A stretch of 64,000 bases of DNA from Terracoccus sp. 273MFTsu3.1 (GCF_000383675.1 NZ_KB911821.1:186001-250000); one strand, 5' to 3'. Shown: positions 35,529-44,935, counted from the stretch's first letter. Program-made: numbers and translations. Notes: generated by a model from the sequence alone, not told the origin.

Positions 35529-36497
35529 TCAGCCCGGCTTGGCGGCGAGGAGCGTCAGCACGGCCCAGACGATGGGGGCCACGACGACGAGCGAGTCGAG
35601 CCGATCCATGACCCCGCCGTGCCCGGGGAGGATGTTGGACATGTCCTTGATGCCGAGGTCGCGCTTGATGAGCGACTCCATGAGGTCACCGACCGTTGCA
35701 GCGACTGCCACCCCGACACCGAGGGCGATCCCGATGACCCACGAGTGGTCGAGCAGGAAGTGGACGGTCAGCGAGCCACCGACGATGCACAGCAGCACCG
35801 AGCCCGCGAAGCCCTCCCACGACTTCTTGGGACTGATGGTGGGAGCCATCGGGTGCTTGCCGAAGAGGACGCCCGCGGCATACCCGCCGACGTCACTGCA
35901 CACCGTCGTGATGAGGAAGACGAAGACGCGGCCGACGCCGTCCTCGGGTGCGAGCAGCAGGATGGCGAAGCCGACGAGGAAGGTCGGGTAGGTGGCGATG
36001 AAGATGCCGCCGAGGACGTCGCGGCCGGCTCCGTCGAGGCGTCCGGTGCCCCGCCAGAGCACAACGGCCAGGCACGTCAGCGCCCAGGCGACGACGAGAC
36101 CGGCAGGACCGTGGACGAACGCCGCCCACAGGATCGCTACCATGCCGACGACGGGTGGCACGAGCGGAGCCCGGACGGCGGCGTGCCGCAGGGCCGCACG
36201 CAGCTCCCAGATGCCCACGGCCACGGCGAGCGCGACGAGGACGATGAACGACTCCTTGCGGATGAGCAGGGTCGCGACGATGAGCACTCCGAGGCCGACG
36301 CCCACCCCGATGGCCGCGGGCAGGTTGCGTCCCGCCCGGCTCTGCTTGTGCTCGATGACCTCCTCGGCGGGGAGGCCGGCGAGCTCGTCGAGAGCGGGGT
36401 TGTAGGGGACGGGCTCGAGCGGCCCGGCCCCGCCGTCGCCGGCCTGGGCCGCGGGTGCGGGGTCCACGGGGTCCGACGGGGAGTCAGTCGTCATCAT
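35529..36497 (-). CDS. cdsA: Phosphatidate cytidylyltransferase (CDP-diacylglycerol synthase)
   Basis: CdsA, 322 residues, makes CDP-diacylglycerol for phospholipid synthesis. The first 70 residues are a cytoplasmic Pro/Ala/Gly-rich leader, followed by about seven to eight membrane helices. The family signature is at the C-terminus, LGIKDMSNILPGHGGVMDRLDSL, holding the catalytic Asp residues. SPKKSWEGFAGS is the conserved cytoplasmic loop. Position directly downstream of frr matches the universal frr-cdsA order. Confidence 0.96.
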   Translation of the reverse strand: MMTTDSPSDPVDPAPAAQAGDGGAGPLEPVPYNPALDELAGLPAEEVIEHKQSRAGRNLPAAIGVGVGLGVLIVATLLIRKESFIVLVALAVAVGIWELRAALRHAAVRAPLVPPVVGMVAILWAAFVHGPAGLVVAWALTCLAVVLWRGTGRLDGAGRDVLGGIFIATYPTFLVGFAILLLAPEDGVGRVFVFLITTVCSDVGGYAAGVLFGKHPMAPTISPKKSWEGFAGSVLLCIVGGSLTVHFLLDHSWVIGIALGVGVAVAATVGDLMESLIKRDLGIKDMSNILPGHGGVMDRLDSLVVVAPIVWAVLTLLAAKPG

Positions 36498-36513
36498 CGG
36501 TCGAGCATCGAGG

Positions 36514-37071
36514 TCACACCTCGAGCAGCTCGGCCTCCTTGGCCTTGACGAGTCCCTCGACGAGGTCGGTGTGCTTCTTGGTCAGGCCGTCGAGCTCCTT
36601 CTCGGCACGCGACCCGTCGTCCTCCCCCACCTCGCCGTCCTTGACGAGCTTGTCGAGGTCGGTCTTGGCCTTGCGACGGATGTTGCGCACCGAGACGCGC
36701 GCCTCCTCGGCCTTGTGGTTGGCGAGCTTGATGTACTCGCGGCGGCGCTCCTCGGTCAGCTCCGGCATGACGCAGCGGATCTGGTTGCCGTCGCTGCTCG
36801 GGTTGACGCCGAGGTCGGAGTCACGGATGGCGCGCTCGATCTCGTGCATCGCCGCCTTGTCGAACGGGATGACGAGGATCGTGCGGGGCTCGGGGTTCTG
36901 GAACGAGGCGAGCTGCTGCAGCGGCGTCGGCGCGCCGTAGTACTCGACCGTGAGCTTGTTGAACAGGCCCGGGTTGGCGCGACCGGTGCGGATGCCCGCG
37001 AAGTCCTCCTTGAGGACCTCGACGGCCTTGTCCATCTTCTCCTCGGCCTCGAACATCGTCTCTTCGATCAT
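36514..37071 (-). CDS. frr: Ribosome recycling factor
   Basis: Frr (RRF), 185 residues, splits post-termination ribosomes with EF-G. The three-helix bundle sequence is complete: [49 protein letters not shown] and [29 protein letters not shown]. Length matches the family. It lies between pyrH (122 bp upstream) and cdsA. Confidence 0.98.
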   Translation of the reverse strand: MIEETMFEAEEKMDKAVEVLKEDFAGIRTGRANPGLFNKLTVEYYGAPTPLQQLASFQNPEPRTILVIPFDKAAMHEIERAIRDSDLGVNPSSDGNQIRCVMPELTEERRREYIKLANHKAEEARVSVRNIRRKAKTDLDKLVKDGEVGEDDGSRAEKELDGLTKKHTDLVEGLVKAKEAELLEV

Positions 37072-37193
37072 GGCTCTGGCTTCCTCGTCCCTCGTTCGTG
37101 GGTGCTGCGGGGTGCTGCGGCGTGGTGCAGGGGTGACAGGTGGTTCGGGTGCTTCGCGGCGGTCGGGCTCGCGCGCGGCCGCAGCCGCGGCGC

Positions 37194-37922
37194 TCAGGCG
37201 TTGGTGACCAGCGTGCCGATCTTCTCACCGAGCAGGGCGCGCGTGATGTTACCCGCGCCCTCCATGCCGAAGACGACCATGGGCAGCTTGTTCTCCATGC
37301 AGAGGCTGAAGGCCGCCGCGTCGACGACCTTGAGCCCCTCGACGATGGCGTCCTGGAACGTGACCGTCTCGAGCTTCTTGGCGTCGGGGTTGGTGCGCGG
37401 GTCGGAGTCGTAGACACCGTCGACGCCGTTCTTGGCGATGAGCACGGCGTCGCACTTGATCTCGAGGGCGCGCTGGGCGCTGACCGTGTCGGTGGAGAAG
37501 AACGGCATGCCGGCGCCGGCGCCGAAGATGACGACGCGGTGCTTCTCGAGGTGGCGGATGGCCCGACGCGGGATGTACGGCTCGGCGACCTGCTGCATGG
37601 CGATCGCGGACTGCACGCGCGTCTCGATGCCCTCCTTCTCGAGGAAGTCCTGCAGGGCGAGGCAGTTCATGACCGTGCCGAGCATGCCCATGTAGTCGGC
37701 ACGCGTGCGGTCCATGCCGCGCTGCTGGAGCTCGGCGCCACGGAAGAAGTTGCCGCCGCCGATGACGACGGCGACCTCGACGCCCCCGCGCACGGCGTCG
37801 GCGATCTGCTTGGCGATCCCGGAGACGACGGCCGGGTCGAGGCCGATGCTCCCGCCCCCGAACACCTCACCGGAGAGCTTGAGAAGGACCCGGTGGAAGG
37901 GGGTTGTCTGGGCGTCGGTCAT
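37194..37922 (-). CDS. pyrH: UMP kinase
   Basis: PyrH, 242 residues, hexameric UMP kinase of the amino-acid-kinase fold that makes UDP for pyrimidine nucleotides. Phosphate-binding segments [13 protein letters not shown] and [11 protein letters not shown] are at the N-terminus. [13 protein letters not shown]-like and [14 protein letters not shown] segments are the UMP and ATP loops. The start at 37922 ([12 protein letters not shown]) is a clean family start. pyrH normally follows tsf directly; here about 7.8 kb of other genes lie between. Confidence 0.97.
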   Translation of the reverse strand: MTDAQTTPFHRVLLKLSGEVFGGGSIGLDPAVVSGIAKQIADAVRGGVEVAVVIGGGNFFRGAELQQRGMDRTRADYMGMLGTVMNCLALQDFLEKEGIETRVQSAIAMQQVAEPYIPRRAIRHLEKHRVVIFGAGAGMPFFSTDTVSAQRALEIKCDAVLIAKNGVDGVYDSDPRTNPDAKKLETVTFQDAIVEGLKVVDAAAFSLCMENKLPMVVFGMEGAGNITRALLGEKIGTLVTNA

Positions 37923-38001
37923 GGCGCAGGGCCTCCTCGTGGGCAGCGTTCCGGCGGTCGGTCGATCTTTCCACATCCCGCGGACTTCGGCCGCATCGGG
38001 T

Positions 38002-39141
38002 TCAGGCGGTACGGACCTCGGACAGCAGGCCCGGGAGCACGGCCGCGAGGCGGACGTAGTCGTCCTCGTCGTTGTACGGCGCGGCGGCGAGCCGCACGTA
38101 GCCACGACCGCCGAAGGCCACGGGGGGCACGACGATCCCGGCGGCATACAGCCGCTGCCACAGGGCCTCCGCGTCCTCGGTCGTCGTCGCCACCCCGACG
38201 GGCAGCGCGACGAGGCGCAGGCACGGGGCGGAGGGTATGCCGCCGTGCGGGCCGTCCGTGCCCAGGGCGTCCCGGACGAGCTCGGACCCACGCAGGAGCA
38301 GGTCGGCGTTGCGGTCGACCTGCTGCCAGCCACCGAGGGCCTCCCAGGCGGCCAGACCGTCGGGCACGGCCACCCACGACGAGTGGTCGACGGTGCCCTG
38401 GAGGTCGAACCGCTCGGGGAAGGGCAGCCCGTGGCTCCACGAGGTGACGAGCGGACGCATCGCGTCGCGGTGCTCGGGAGCCACCCAGAGCGTGGCCGCG
38501 GCGCGCGGCGTGTAGGCCCACTTGTGCAGGTTGCCCGCCCAGAACGCCACGCCGAGCGCCTCGACGTCGAGGTCCGGCAGGGCACCGGGCACGTGAGCGG
38601 CGTCGACGAGCACCGGGACGGGTGCGACGGCGGCTGCCACCTCGGCGACCGGGAGGACGAGGGCCGTCGGGGACGTGATCTGGTCGATGACGACGAGGCG
38701 GGTGCGGTCGGTCACGGCGGCCGCGAACGCGGCCACGACGTCGTCCGGGTCGCTGTCGACGTCGAAGACCGCCGTGCGCAACGTCGCACCGCGTGCCTCG
38801 GCGGACCAACCGGCCGTGAGGTAGCCGTGGTTGCCGACGACGACGTCGTCACCGGGGCCGACGCGCAGACCCTGGAGCACGACCCCGACCGCCTCAGTGA
38901 CGTTGCGCACGAGGGCGGTCGACCCCGCCGCAACGCCGACGAAGGTCGCGGCGGCCTCGCGGGCACCTGCGAGCGTCGCCGGGAGCTCGTCGCGGAAGGC
39001 CCGCATCGGCGCTCCCTCGATGCGGGCCCGGGCGCGGTCCTGCGCCTCGCGGACCGACCGGGGCACGGCCCCGAACGCACCGTGGTTGAGGTGGGTCAGG
39101 GTCGGGTCGAGCTCGAACAGGTCGGCGATGTCGCGGCGCAC
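38002..39141 (-). CDS. Class V aminotransferase (isopenicillin-N-epimerase / cysteine-desulfurase-like)
   Basis: A 379-residue PLP enzyme of the class V group. It begins [23 protein letters not shown], a typical isopenicillin-N-epimerase-like N-terminus. The PLP-binding aspartate-histidine is in [13 protein letters not shown] and the Schiff-base lysine in [33 protein letters not shown] follows. The reaction is unknown; a cysteine desulfurase, epimerase or lyase activity is possible, and there is no IscU partner. The GTG at 39141 is the only start opening into the domain. It lies 15 bases downstream of the histidine kinase gene. Confidence 0.82.
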   Translation of the reverse strand: MRRDIADLFELDPTLTHLNHGAFGAVPRSVREAQDRARARIEGAPMRAFRDELPATLAGAREAAATFVGVAAGSTALVRNVTEAVGVVLQGLRVGPGDDVVVGNHGYLTAGWSAEARGATLRTAVFDVDSDPDDVVAAFAAAVTDRTRLVVIDQITSPTALVLPVAEVAAAVAPVPVLVDAAHVPGALPDLDVEALGVAFWAGNLHKWAYTPRAAATLWVAPEHRDAMRPLVTSWSHGLPFPERFDLQGTVDHSSWVAVPDGLAAWEALGGWQQVDRNADLLLRGSELVRDALGTDGPHGGIPSAPCLRLVALPVGVATTTEDAEALWQRLYAAGIVVPPVAFGGRGYVRLAAAPYNDEDDYVRLAAVLPGLLSEVRTA

Positions 39142-39155
39142 CCGGACATCCTGCC

Positions 39156-41870
39156 TCAGGGGTTGAGACCGCCGGACATCAGACCCGGGCACCGGGCCGC
39201 CTCGGTGGGGGTCATCGGCGCGACGTCGACCGAGGCCTCCCGGGAGCGGCCGAGGTTCCACGACAGGGCGTCCTCGCGGGAGGCGCGCGCCGAGATCGTC
39301 GACGGGAGCACGATGCAGGCCGAGACGTCGCGCGGGAGGCCGGCGACGATCGCCGGGGTGGCGTCGGCCCCCAGCGTCCGGAGGTAGGCCGCATCGAGCT
39401 TGCCCGTCGCCTGGTAGCGGTCGATGTTGCGCTGTGCGACCCACGCCTCGGGGTTGGCCAGCCCCCCGACGAGCAGGATGGCCACGGCAGAGACGAGCGC
39501 CGCCCGCGGCAGCCACCAGCCCGAGAGACGGATCCCTGCGACGAGGACCAGCACGACGAGGAGGCCGAGCCAGAGCTCGAACCCGTCGACGAGCACCCGG
39601 AGCAGCGTGAAGCCGTAGGCCTGCTGGTAGAGGTCCATCCGGTGCAGGGCCGAGCCGACGACGACGAGCGTCAGGGCGCACAGCGCTCCGAGCGAGACCC
39701 GCAGCACGAGACGCTCGCGGGACGTGGAGCGGGGCGCCTTGCGGACCGCGAGCGCCACGGTCGCGAGGGTGAGCACCGTGGCGGCCGTGAGCTGGCCGAA
39801 GCCCTGGTGGACGTACTCGGCGTACGTCAGCCCGGTCGTGCGCTGGACGTAGTCGTGACCGCCGAACAGGGCCGCGGCCTGGGCGACGACGAACGCGGCG
39901 AAGAGGGCGACGACGAGACCGACGGGCACGACCCACTCCCAGAGCCGGGCCACAGGTCGTCCCGCCGGCAGGACGACGCGGTCGACGCGCGGTGGGTTGA
40001 GGGCGACGTAGCCGGCGGCGAGCAGGGCGCCGCCCATGACGAAGCCGACGAAGAAGCGGAAGGTCAGCCCGTCCCACGCGAAGTTCGGCACGATCGCCTG
40101 CGCCCACGACCCGAAGACCGCGTCGCCGGAGGCGAAGAGACCGCCGAAGACGACGAGCGCGACGAGCGAGATGGCGGCGGTGCGCACGACCGGCCAGACG
40201 ACGTTGATGCGGCTCGTCGCGGCGACGGTCCGCCCGAGGAGCGGCAGTCCGCGCACGGCGGCGAGGGGCCAGGAGGCGAGGCCGGCAACGACGGAGAGGA
40301 CTCCCCTGGCGTCGGTGAGGGCCGTGGTCAGCACGACGACCCCGAGCATGATCGAGAGGACCGTGAGCCACTCGGCGGCTCGCAGCACCGAGAAGGACGC
40401 GAGGCCGACGCAGAGCACGCTGCTGACCGTGGTCCAGCGGCTGGCCCGGTGGCGCGTCGTGCGCCAGAGCACGACGCCGCCGAGCAGGAGCACCCCGAAG
40501 AGGGCCACCCCGATGTCGCGGTAGGGCAGCACGACGGCGGACAGGACGCCGACCCCGAGGCAGAGCAGCAGCAGGCGCACCTGCGGCCCGAGGCCGGCCT
40601 CGGGCCAGAGGTCGCCGAAGAGCGAGTCGACGACGGGCTTGGGCTCCCCCACCGGAACGCGGGCGTATGCCGCCGGGCGGGCCTCGGAGCCCGGGGCGCC
40701 GGGCCCTCCGGCCGGGGTGGGTCCCGCCGCAGCGGGGACGGGTGCGGGCACGGTGGGCTCCTCGGTGTCGGGCGCCGCGGCGGGCGCGGTCGCGTCGGTG
40801 GTGACGGTGGGGCTCGCGGGACGGGAGGGCACGTCCTCGAGGCCCTCGGTGGCATACGGCGCGGTGCGGGCGGGGGTGCGGGGCAGGACGGCCCGGAGGC
40901 GGGCGCCGCGCTCTCCCTCGGGAGGCGCGACTGCCGAGATGGAGCCGCCGTGCAGCTCGCACACCCAGCTCGCGATGGCGAGCCCGATGCCCGTGCCTCC
41001 CCCGGAGTCGTCGCCCGACCCGAAGCGGTCGAAGATCCGGTGCACGTGCTCGGGCGGGATGCCCGGCCCCTCGTCGGCGACCATGAGCCACCAGCGGTCC
41101 GGGCCGTCGGGGCCCGCGCTCACGGTGACACGGCCACCGGCCGGGCTGTGCCGGTCGGCGTTGTCGAGCAGGTTGGCGAGCAGCTGGGCGAGGCGGGCCG
41201 CGTCCCCGGTGACGCGCAGGTCGGCGGGGACGTCGACGACGTGGACGGTGCCGCGCCGGGAGACGCCTGCCTCGGCCACGGCGCCCTCGACGAGCTCGCG
41301 GACGTCGACGTCCGCGAGCGCGAGCGGGGCGCGGCCGCCGTCGACGCGGCTGAGGTCGAGCAGGTCGCCGACGAGCGTGCCGAGTCGCTCGGCCTGGGCC
41401 AGCGCGGTGCGCAGGACGGCGTCGTCGGGGCGCACGACACCGTCGACGAGGTTCTCGAGCAGGGCCTGCTGGGCGGCGAGCGGCGTGCGCAGCTCGTGGG
41501 AGACGGTGGCGACGAGCTGGCGTCGCTGCTGGTCGGCGCCGGCGAGGTCGGCCGCCATGGTGTTGAAGGCGTCGGCGAGCACTCCCACCTCGTCGGCGGA
41601 CGTCGCCGTGACGCGCTGCGAGTAGTCCCCCGTCGCCATCCGCGATGCCGCCGTCGTCATCTCGCGCAGCGGTGAGGTCATCCCGCGAGCCAGCCACTGG
41701 GTGACCCCGAGAGCGGCCGCGACGGTCACCGGGAGGGTGAGCCAGCCGGGCACCCCGGCCCGGTCGCCGATGACGGAGACGAGCGACGCGGCCACGATGC
41801 TGGCCGCGACGAGCAGACCGAGCTTGGCCTTGATCGAGCGGATGCCGTCGAGCGGCCGGTCGGCGTTCAC
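39156..41870 (-). CDS. Sensor histidine kinase fused to a DUF4173-like membrane domain
   Basis: A 904-residue hybrid. Two membrane helices (about 17-35 and 42-60) with only a tiny loop between are followed by HAMP (to about 115), HisKA with ATVSHELRTPLAA (His125), and the HATPase (NLLDNADRHSPAGG, VADEGPGIP, GGGTGIGLAIAS). After a Pro/Ala/Thr-rich linker (about 335-420), roughly 450 residues hold about ten more helices, resembling the DUF4153/DUF4173 family (EYVHQGFGQLTAATVLTL). The C-terminus is predicted extracytoplasmic. With almost no sensor loop in the usual place, the C-terminal membrane domain may be the sensor. It overlaps its response-regulator gene by four bases. Confidence 0.85.
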   Translation of the reverse strand: MNADRPLDGIRSIKAKLGLLVAASIVAASLVSVIGDRAGVPGWLTLPVTVAAALGVTQWLARGMTSPLREMTTAASRMATGDYSQRVTATSADEVGVLADAFNTMAADLAGADQQRRQLVATVSHELRTPLAAQQALLENLVDGVVRPDDAVLRTALAQAERLGTLVGDLLDLSRVDGGRAPLALADVDVRELVEGAVAEAGVSRRGTVHVVDVPADLRVTGDAARLAQLLANLLDNADRHSPAGGRVTVSAGPDGPDRWWLMVADEGPGIPPEHVHRIFDRFGSGDDSGGGTGIGLAIASWVCELHGGSISAVAPPEGERGARLRAVLPRTPARTAPYATEGLEDVPSRPASPTVTTDATAPAAAPDTEEPTVPAPVPAAAGPTPAGGPGAPGSEARPAAYARVPVGEPKPVVDSLFGDLWPEAGLGPQVRLLLLCLGVGVLSAVVLPYRDIGVALFGVLLLGGVVLWRTTRHRASRWTTVSSVLCVGLASFSVLRAAEWLTVLSIMLGVVVLTTALTDARGVLSVVAGLASWPLAAVRGLPLLGRTVAATSRINVVWPVVRTAAISLVALVVFGGLFASGDAVFGSWAQAIVPNFAWDGLTFRFFVGFVMGGALLAAGYVALNPPRVDRVVLPAGRPVARLWEWVVPVGLVVALFAAFVVAQAAALFGGHDYVQRTTGLTYAEYVHQGFGQLTAATVLTLATVALAVRKAPRSTSRERLVLRVSLGALCALTLVVVGSALHRMDLYQQAYGFTLLRVLVDGFELWLGLLVVLVLVAGIRLSGWWLPRAALVSAVAILLVGGLANPEAWVAQRNIDRYQATGKLDAAYLRTLGADATPAIVAGLPRDVSACIVLPSTISARASREDALSWNLGRSREASVDVAPMTPTEAARCPGLMSGGLNP

Positions 41871-42634
41871 GACCCCGCCTCGCCGGACGCCTCGGGGGCC
41901 TCGACGTGGTCGGCGGCGGCACCGGCCTCGAGCGCGTAGCCGACGCCGTGGACGGTGCGGACGCGGTCGGCCCCGATCTTGGCGCGGAGCGACTTGACGT
42001 GGCTGTCGAGGGTCCGGGTGCCGCCGGCGTCCGCCCAGCCCCAGACCTCGCGCATCAGCTCGTCGCGCTCGCGCACCGCGCCCGGCTCGGCGGCGAGGGC
42101 CAGCAGCAGGTCGAACTCGAGCGGCGTCAGGTGCACCTCACTGCCCCGGGCCGACACCCGTCGCGACCCCCGGTCGACGGTCAGGTCGCCGACCGTGAGC
42201 ACGGGGGGCTGCTCGGCGGCCAGCTCGCGCGCCCGCTCGACGCGACGCAGCAGGGCACGGATGCGGGCGACGACCTCACGCATCCGGAACGGCTTGGTCA
42301 CGTAGTCGTCGGCGCCGACGCCGAGACCGACGAGCAGGTCGGTCTCGTCCGCGCGCGCCGTCAGCATGAGGACCGGCACCGGGCGCTCGCCCTGGATGCG
42401 TCGGCACACCTCGAGCCCGTCGAAGCCGGGCAACATGAGGTCGAGGACGACGAGGTCGGGGGCGTGCTCCCCGTGGGCAGTGACCGCGCCGGGCCCGTCG
42501 AAGGCCTGGACCACCCGGAAACCCTCTGCCACAAGTCGATCCGTGACGGCCTGGTTGATCGTCGGGTCGTCCTCGACGACGAGCAGCACGGGAGCGCTGG
42601 CGCTCGAGGACGGTGCGGCATACCCCTGGTTCAT
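41867..42634 (-). CDS. OmpR/PhoB-family response regulator
   Basis: A 255-residue response regulator. The receiver domain has acidic pocket EDD (residues 21-23), phospho-acceptor Asp65 in LVVLDLMLPG, and the switch lysine in YVTKPF (about 117). The winged-helix DNA-binding domain (about 150-240) ends RTLDSHVKSLRAKIGADRVRTVHGVGYALE. It is translationally coupled (ATGA overlap) to the kinase and is its evident partner. Targets are unknown; the flanking sulfur operon and aminotransferase are candidates. The ATG at 42634 was chosen as the nearest start to the receiver strand. Confidence 0.93.
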   Translation of the reverse strand: MNQGYAAPSSSASAPVLLVVEDDPTINQAVTDRLVAEGFRVVQAFDGPGAVTAHGEHAPDLVVLDLMLPGFDGLEVCRRIQGERPVPVLMLTARADETDLLVGLGVGADDYVTKPFRMREVVARIRALLRRVERARELAAEQPPVLTVGDLTVDRGSRRVSARGSEVHLTPLEFDLLLALAAEPGAVRERDELMREVWGWADAGGTRTLDSHVKSLRAKIGADRVRTVHGVGYALEAGAAADHVEAPEASGEAGS

Positions 42635-42696
42635 GCCCCTGAGCCTAGGAGCGGGCGCGCGGGTGGCGAGGGTGCGACGTGTGGAGATCGTGTGAA

Positions 42697-42728
42697 GGCC
42701 GGCCGGGCCCACACCGGCCCGACCGGCC
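42697..42728 (-). terminator. Terminator hairpin after the DsrE-like gene
   Basis: GGCCGG + CGGGCC pair with GGCCCG + CCGGCC around one mismatch and a 6-nt loop, about 12 pairs, 21 bases beyond the DsrE-like stop on the minus strand. It separates the sulfur operon from the response regulator gene. Confidence 0.65.
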
Positions 42729-42748
42729 GCACCACTCACCACGGTGGC

Positions 42749-43267
42749 TCAGATGAAGAGCAGCTGCGCGCCCTCCGTCAGCTCGATGAAGTCCGAGGCC
42801 GAGATGATCCCCTCGACGTCGTCGCGGAGGTCGCCCTCGGTCAGGTGCTGCATGTCGGCCGACATCCGGCAGGCCCAGAGGTGCCCACCCGAGCCGACGA
42901 TCTGGTCGAGGAACTCCGGGACCTCGGGCACGTCGAGCTCGGCGATGGCCTTCTTCATCTGCGACGTGGCGAGGTGCGTCATGCCGGGGATGCCGCCGAG
43001 GCCCTGCGGCAGGTGGGTCGCGGTGTTGCCGAGCATCGTGAACTTCAGGTCACCCGAGGTCTTCTTGTTGATCATGTCGAAGCCCCAGAAGGTGAAGAAC
43101 AGGTGGGTCTCGACGCCCTCACCGAGCGCCGCGTTGGCGAGGATGAGGCCCGGGTAGGCCATGTCGAGGTTGCCCTTGCTGCAGATGATCGCCAGCTTGC
43201 GGCCCTGCGACTCGGGCGCGTCGAACCTCGGCACGAACGGCGTGGTCTGGTCGGCGTGCGTGGTCAT
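42749..43267 (-). CDS. DsrE-family sulfur-carrier-like protein
   Basis: A 172-residue protein of the DsrE/DsrF/DrsE2 group: KLAIICSKGNLDMAYPGLILANAALGEGVETHLFFTFWG opens the fold, with Cys at CSKG. A second Cys in HLWACRMSADMQH is near the position of the persulfide-carrying residue in this group. Such proteins relay sulfane sulfur. Its ATG overlaps the stop of the DsrC/TusE-like gene by one base (TGATG), so the two are coupled. It is the third gene of the SQR operon. Confidence 0.87.
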   Translation of the reverse strand: MTTHADQTTPFVPRFDAPESQGRKLAIICSKGNLDMAYPGLILANAALGEGVETHLFFTFWGFDMINKKTSGDLKFTMLGNTATHLPQGLGGIPGMTHLATSQMKKAIAELDVPEVPEFLDQIVGSGGHLWACRMSADMQHLTEGDLRDDVEGIISASDFIELTEGAQLLFI

Positions 43268-43581
43268 CACACACATCCCTTCGGCTTGGGCAGCCCCGCG
43301 ACGTAGGCCATCTTCTTGGCCGGCTTGCCGGGGAAGAGGTCGAAGAGGGACTTGATCGGGGTGCCGGTCTGCGTGCTGACGCGGCGGAGGGTCGCGGTCT
43401 CGCCCTGGTGGGCGAAGTCGTCGCGGAGGAAGTGGACGAGCTTCCAGTGGTCGGCCGTCAGCTCGATCCCGATGAGCCGGGCGAGCTCGGTGCCGAGGTC
43501 GTCGGACCACTGGTCGGGACGGGTGAGGAAGCCCTCGTCGTTGACCTCGACGGCGTGGCCGGCGATCGTCGTGGTGGGCAT
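43267..43581 (-). CDS. DsrC/TusE-family sulfur carrier
   Basis: A 104-residue protein of the DsrC/TusE family. Family marks are EGFLTRPDQWSDDLGTELARLIGIELTADHW and the C-terminal arm GLPKPKGCV ending with the penultimate Cys103. In DsrC/TusE this Cys carries the persulfide; the second DsrC cysteine ten residues earlier is absent, so it matches the TusE/RspA-like single-Cys form. It is likely a persulfide acceptor from sulfide oxidation. It lies 32 bases downstream of the SQR-like gene. Confidence 0.9.
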   Translation of the reverse strand: MPTTTIAGHAVEVNDEGFLTRPDQWSDDLGTELARLIGIELTADHWKLVHFLRDDFAHQGETATLRRVSTQTGTPIKSLFDLFPGKPAKKMAYVAGLPKPKGCV

Positions 43582-43613
43582 GGTTGACGCTCCTTGTCTG
43601 TGTCTGGTCGAGC

Positions 43614-44861
43614 TCAGGCGGCGGGGACCTTCCCCGCCATCGACATCTGTGCGGGCAGGCCGAGAGGTCGTCCGGGGAGCAGGAGGTTCCAGTAGAGGTG
43701 GCGGAACGCGAGCTTGCCGAGGTGGTTGGCGCGCGACTGCTTGAGCAGGGTCATCGGACCGAGGAGGGGTAGCGGGAAGGTGCCGGTCAGCGGCTCGGTG
43801 TCGTAGTTGAAGTCGAGGAGCATGGCCTTGCCGCCACCGGACTCGACGAAGCAGTTGGCGTGGCCGTCGAAGGAGTGCGTCATGGCCTGCCCGCGAGCGT
43901 GCTCGACGAAGTTGTCGACGAAGACCTCGACGGAGAAGTGCGCGACGGAGCCGGCCTTCGACGTCGGGATCGTGCTCGCGTCGCCGAGGACCCAGATCTC
44001 CGGGTGCGCGGTGGAGCGCATCGTGTGCCTGTCGACCGGGACGTAGTTCAGCTCGTCGCCGAGTCCCGACCGGGCGACGAAGTCGGCGCCCATGTTGACC
44101 GGGACCGTCACGAGCTGGTCGTAGGCGATCTCGCGCTCGTCGTAGGACACGAGGACGCGCCGCTCCTGGTCCACGTGCTCGACCATGAAGTCCGCCTCGA
44201 GGGTGATCCCCTTGTCGGTGAGCAGGTGGCCGAGCTCGCGGCTCGCGACCGGCTTGGTGAAGGCACCGTCGAGCGGTGTCACGTAGACGATCTCGGAGTG
44301 GTCGCGCAGGCCCCGGCGCCGCAGGAAGTCGTCGGCGAGGAAGGCGAACTCGAGGGGTGCCACCGGGCACTTGATGGGCATCTCGGTGACGTGCACGACG
44401 AGCCGGCCGCCCGAGAAGGCGGCGAGCGACTCGCGCAGGGACAGGGCGCCCTCATAGGTGTAGAACTCGCCGACGCTGCGGTGCCACTCGGCCCCGAGCA
44501 TCCCGGGCGTCTGGTCGGGTCGCGGGCTCGTGCCGGAGGCGACGACGAGCTCGTCGTAGGTGAGCGTGCGTCCGTCGACGAGTGAGACCTCCCGGCCCTG
44601 CGGGTCGACGCGGTCGACGTCGCCGAGCACGAGCTCGACCCCGTCGGTGATGAGGCCGTGCCGGCTGCGCCTGACCTGCTCCGGCTCGATGAGCCCGAAG
44701 GGAAGGAAGAGGTAGCCCGGCTGGTAGTCGTGGACGTCGTCCCTGTCGACGACGACGATGCGCCACTCGCTGGTGGGGAGGCGGTGCCTCAGCTTGTTCA
44801 CGACCATGGTGCCGGCCGTGCCCGCTCCCAGGACCACGAGCGTTCTCATGGTGGTGGTCAT
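43614..44861 (-). CDS. Sulfide:quinone reductase-like FAD oxidoreductase
   Basis: A 415-residue two-dinucleotide-binding flavoprotein of the SQR family. FAD binding is VVLGAGTAGTMVVNKLRHRL; the isoalloxazine contact is VLGDAST, and VTEMPIKCPVAPLEFAF has the conserved catalytic Cys. A second Cys is in GHANCFVESGG. It oxidises sulfide to sulfane sulfur and passes electrons to quinone at the membrane. The C-terminus has amphipathic segments for membrane association. Just upstream is a GTACCCCCGTGGGTAT operator-like palindrome. DsrC- and DsrE-like genes follow, giving a sulfide oxidation/relay operon. Confidence 0.88.
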   Translation of the reverse strand: MTTTMRTLVVLGAGTAGTMVVNKLRHRLPTSEWRIVVVDRDDVHDYQPGYLFLPFGLIEPEQVRRSRHGLITDGVELVLGDVDRVDPQGREVSLVDGRTLTYDELVVASGTSPRPDQTPGMLGAEWHRSVGEFYTYEGALSLRESLAAFSGGRLVVHVTEMPIKCPVAPLEFAFLADDFLRRRGLRDHSEIVYVTPLDGAFTKPVASRELGHLLTDKGITLEADFMVEHVDQERRVLVSYDEREIAYDQLVTVPVNMGADFVARSGLGDELNYVPVDRHTMRSTAHPEIWVLGDASTIPTSKAGSVAHFSVEVFVDNFVEHARGQAMTHSFDGHANCFVESGGGKAMLLDFNYDTEPLTGTFPLPLLGPMTLLKQSRANHLGKLAFRHLYWNLLLPGRPLGLPAQMSMAGKVPAA

Positions 44862-44870
44862 GCTCCGAAA

Positions 44871-44886
44871 GTACCCCCGTGGGTAT
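44871..44886. promoter_or_regulatory. CsoR/CstR-type operator upstream of the SQR operon
   Basis: GTACCCCCGTGGGTAT is an imperfect palindrome with opposing C- and G-tracts, ten bases from the SQR start codon. CsoR-family repressors, including the persulfide-sensing CstR, bind sites of the form ATACCCCxxxxGGGGTAT. The resemblance is seen in sequence; the regulator and regulation are inferred, and no CsoR gene is in the window. Confidence 0.6.
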
Positions 44887-44893
44887 CAGGAGC

Positions 44894-44935
44894 GCTGTGA
44901 GCCACGAGACAACGCGGCTGTGAGGTGTGAGACAA
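44894..44935. promoter_or_regulatory. Two 19-bp direct repeats in the SQR promoter region
   Basis: GCTGTGAGCCACGAGACAA (44894-44912) and GCTGTGAGGTGTGAGACAA (44917-44935) match at 15 of 19 positions, 23 bases apart. On the minus strand TGTGAG...CTCACA inverted pairs are also present just upstream (about 44928-44951). Probable binding sites of an unidentified activator or repressor for the SQR operon promoter. Confidence 0.5.
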
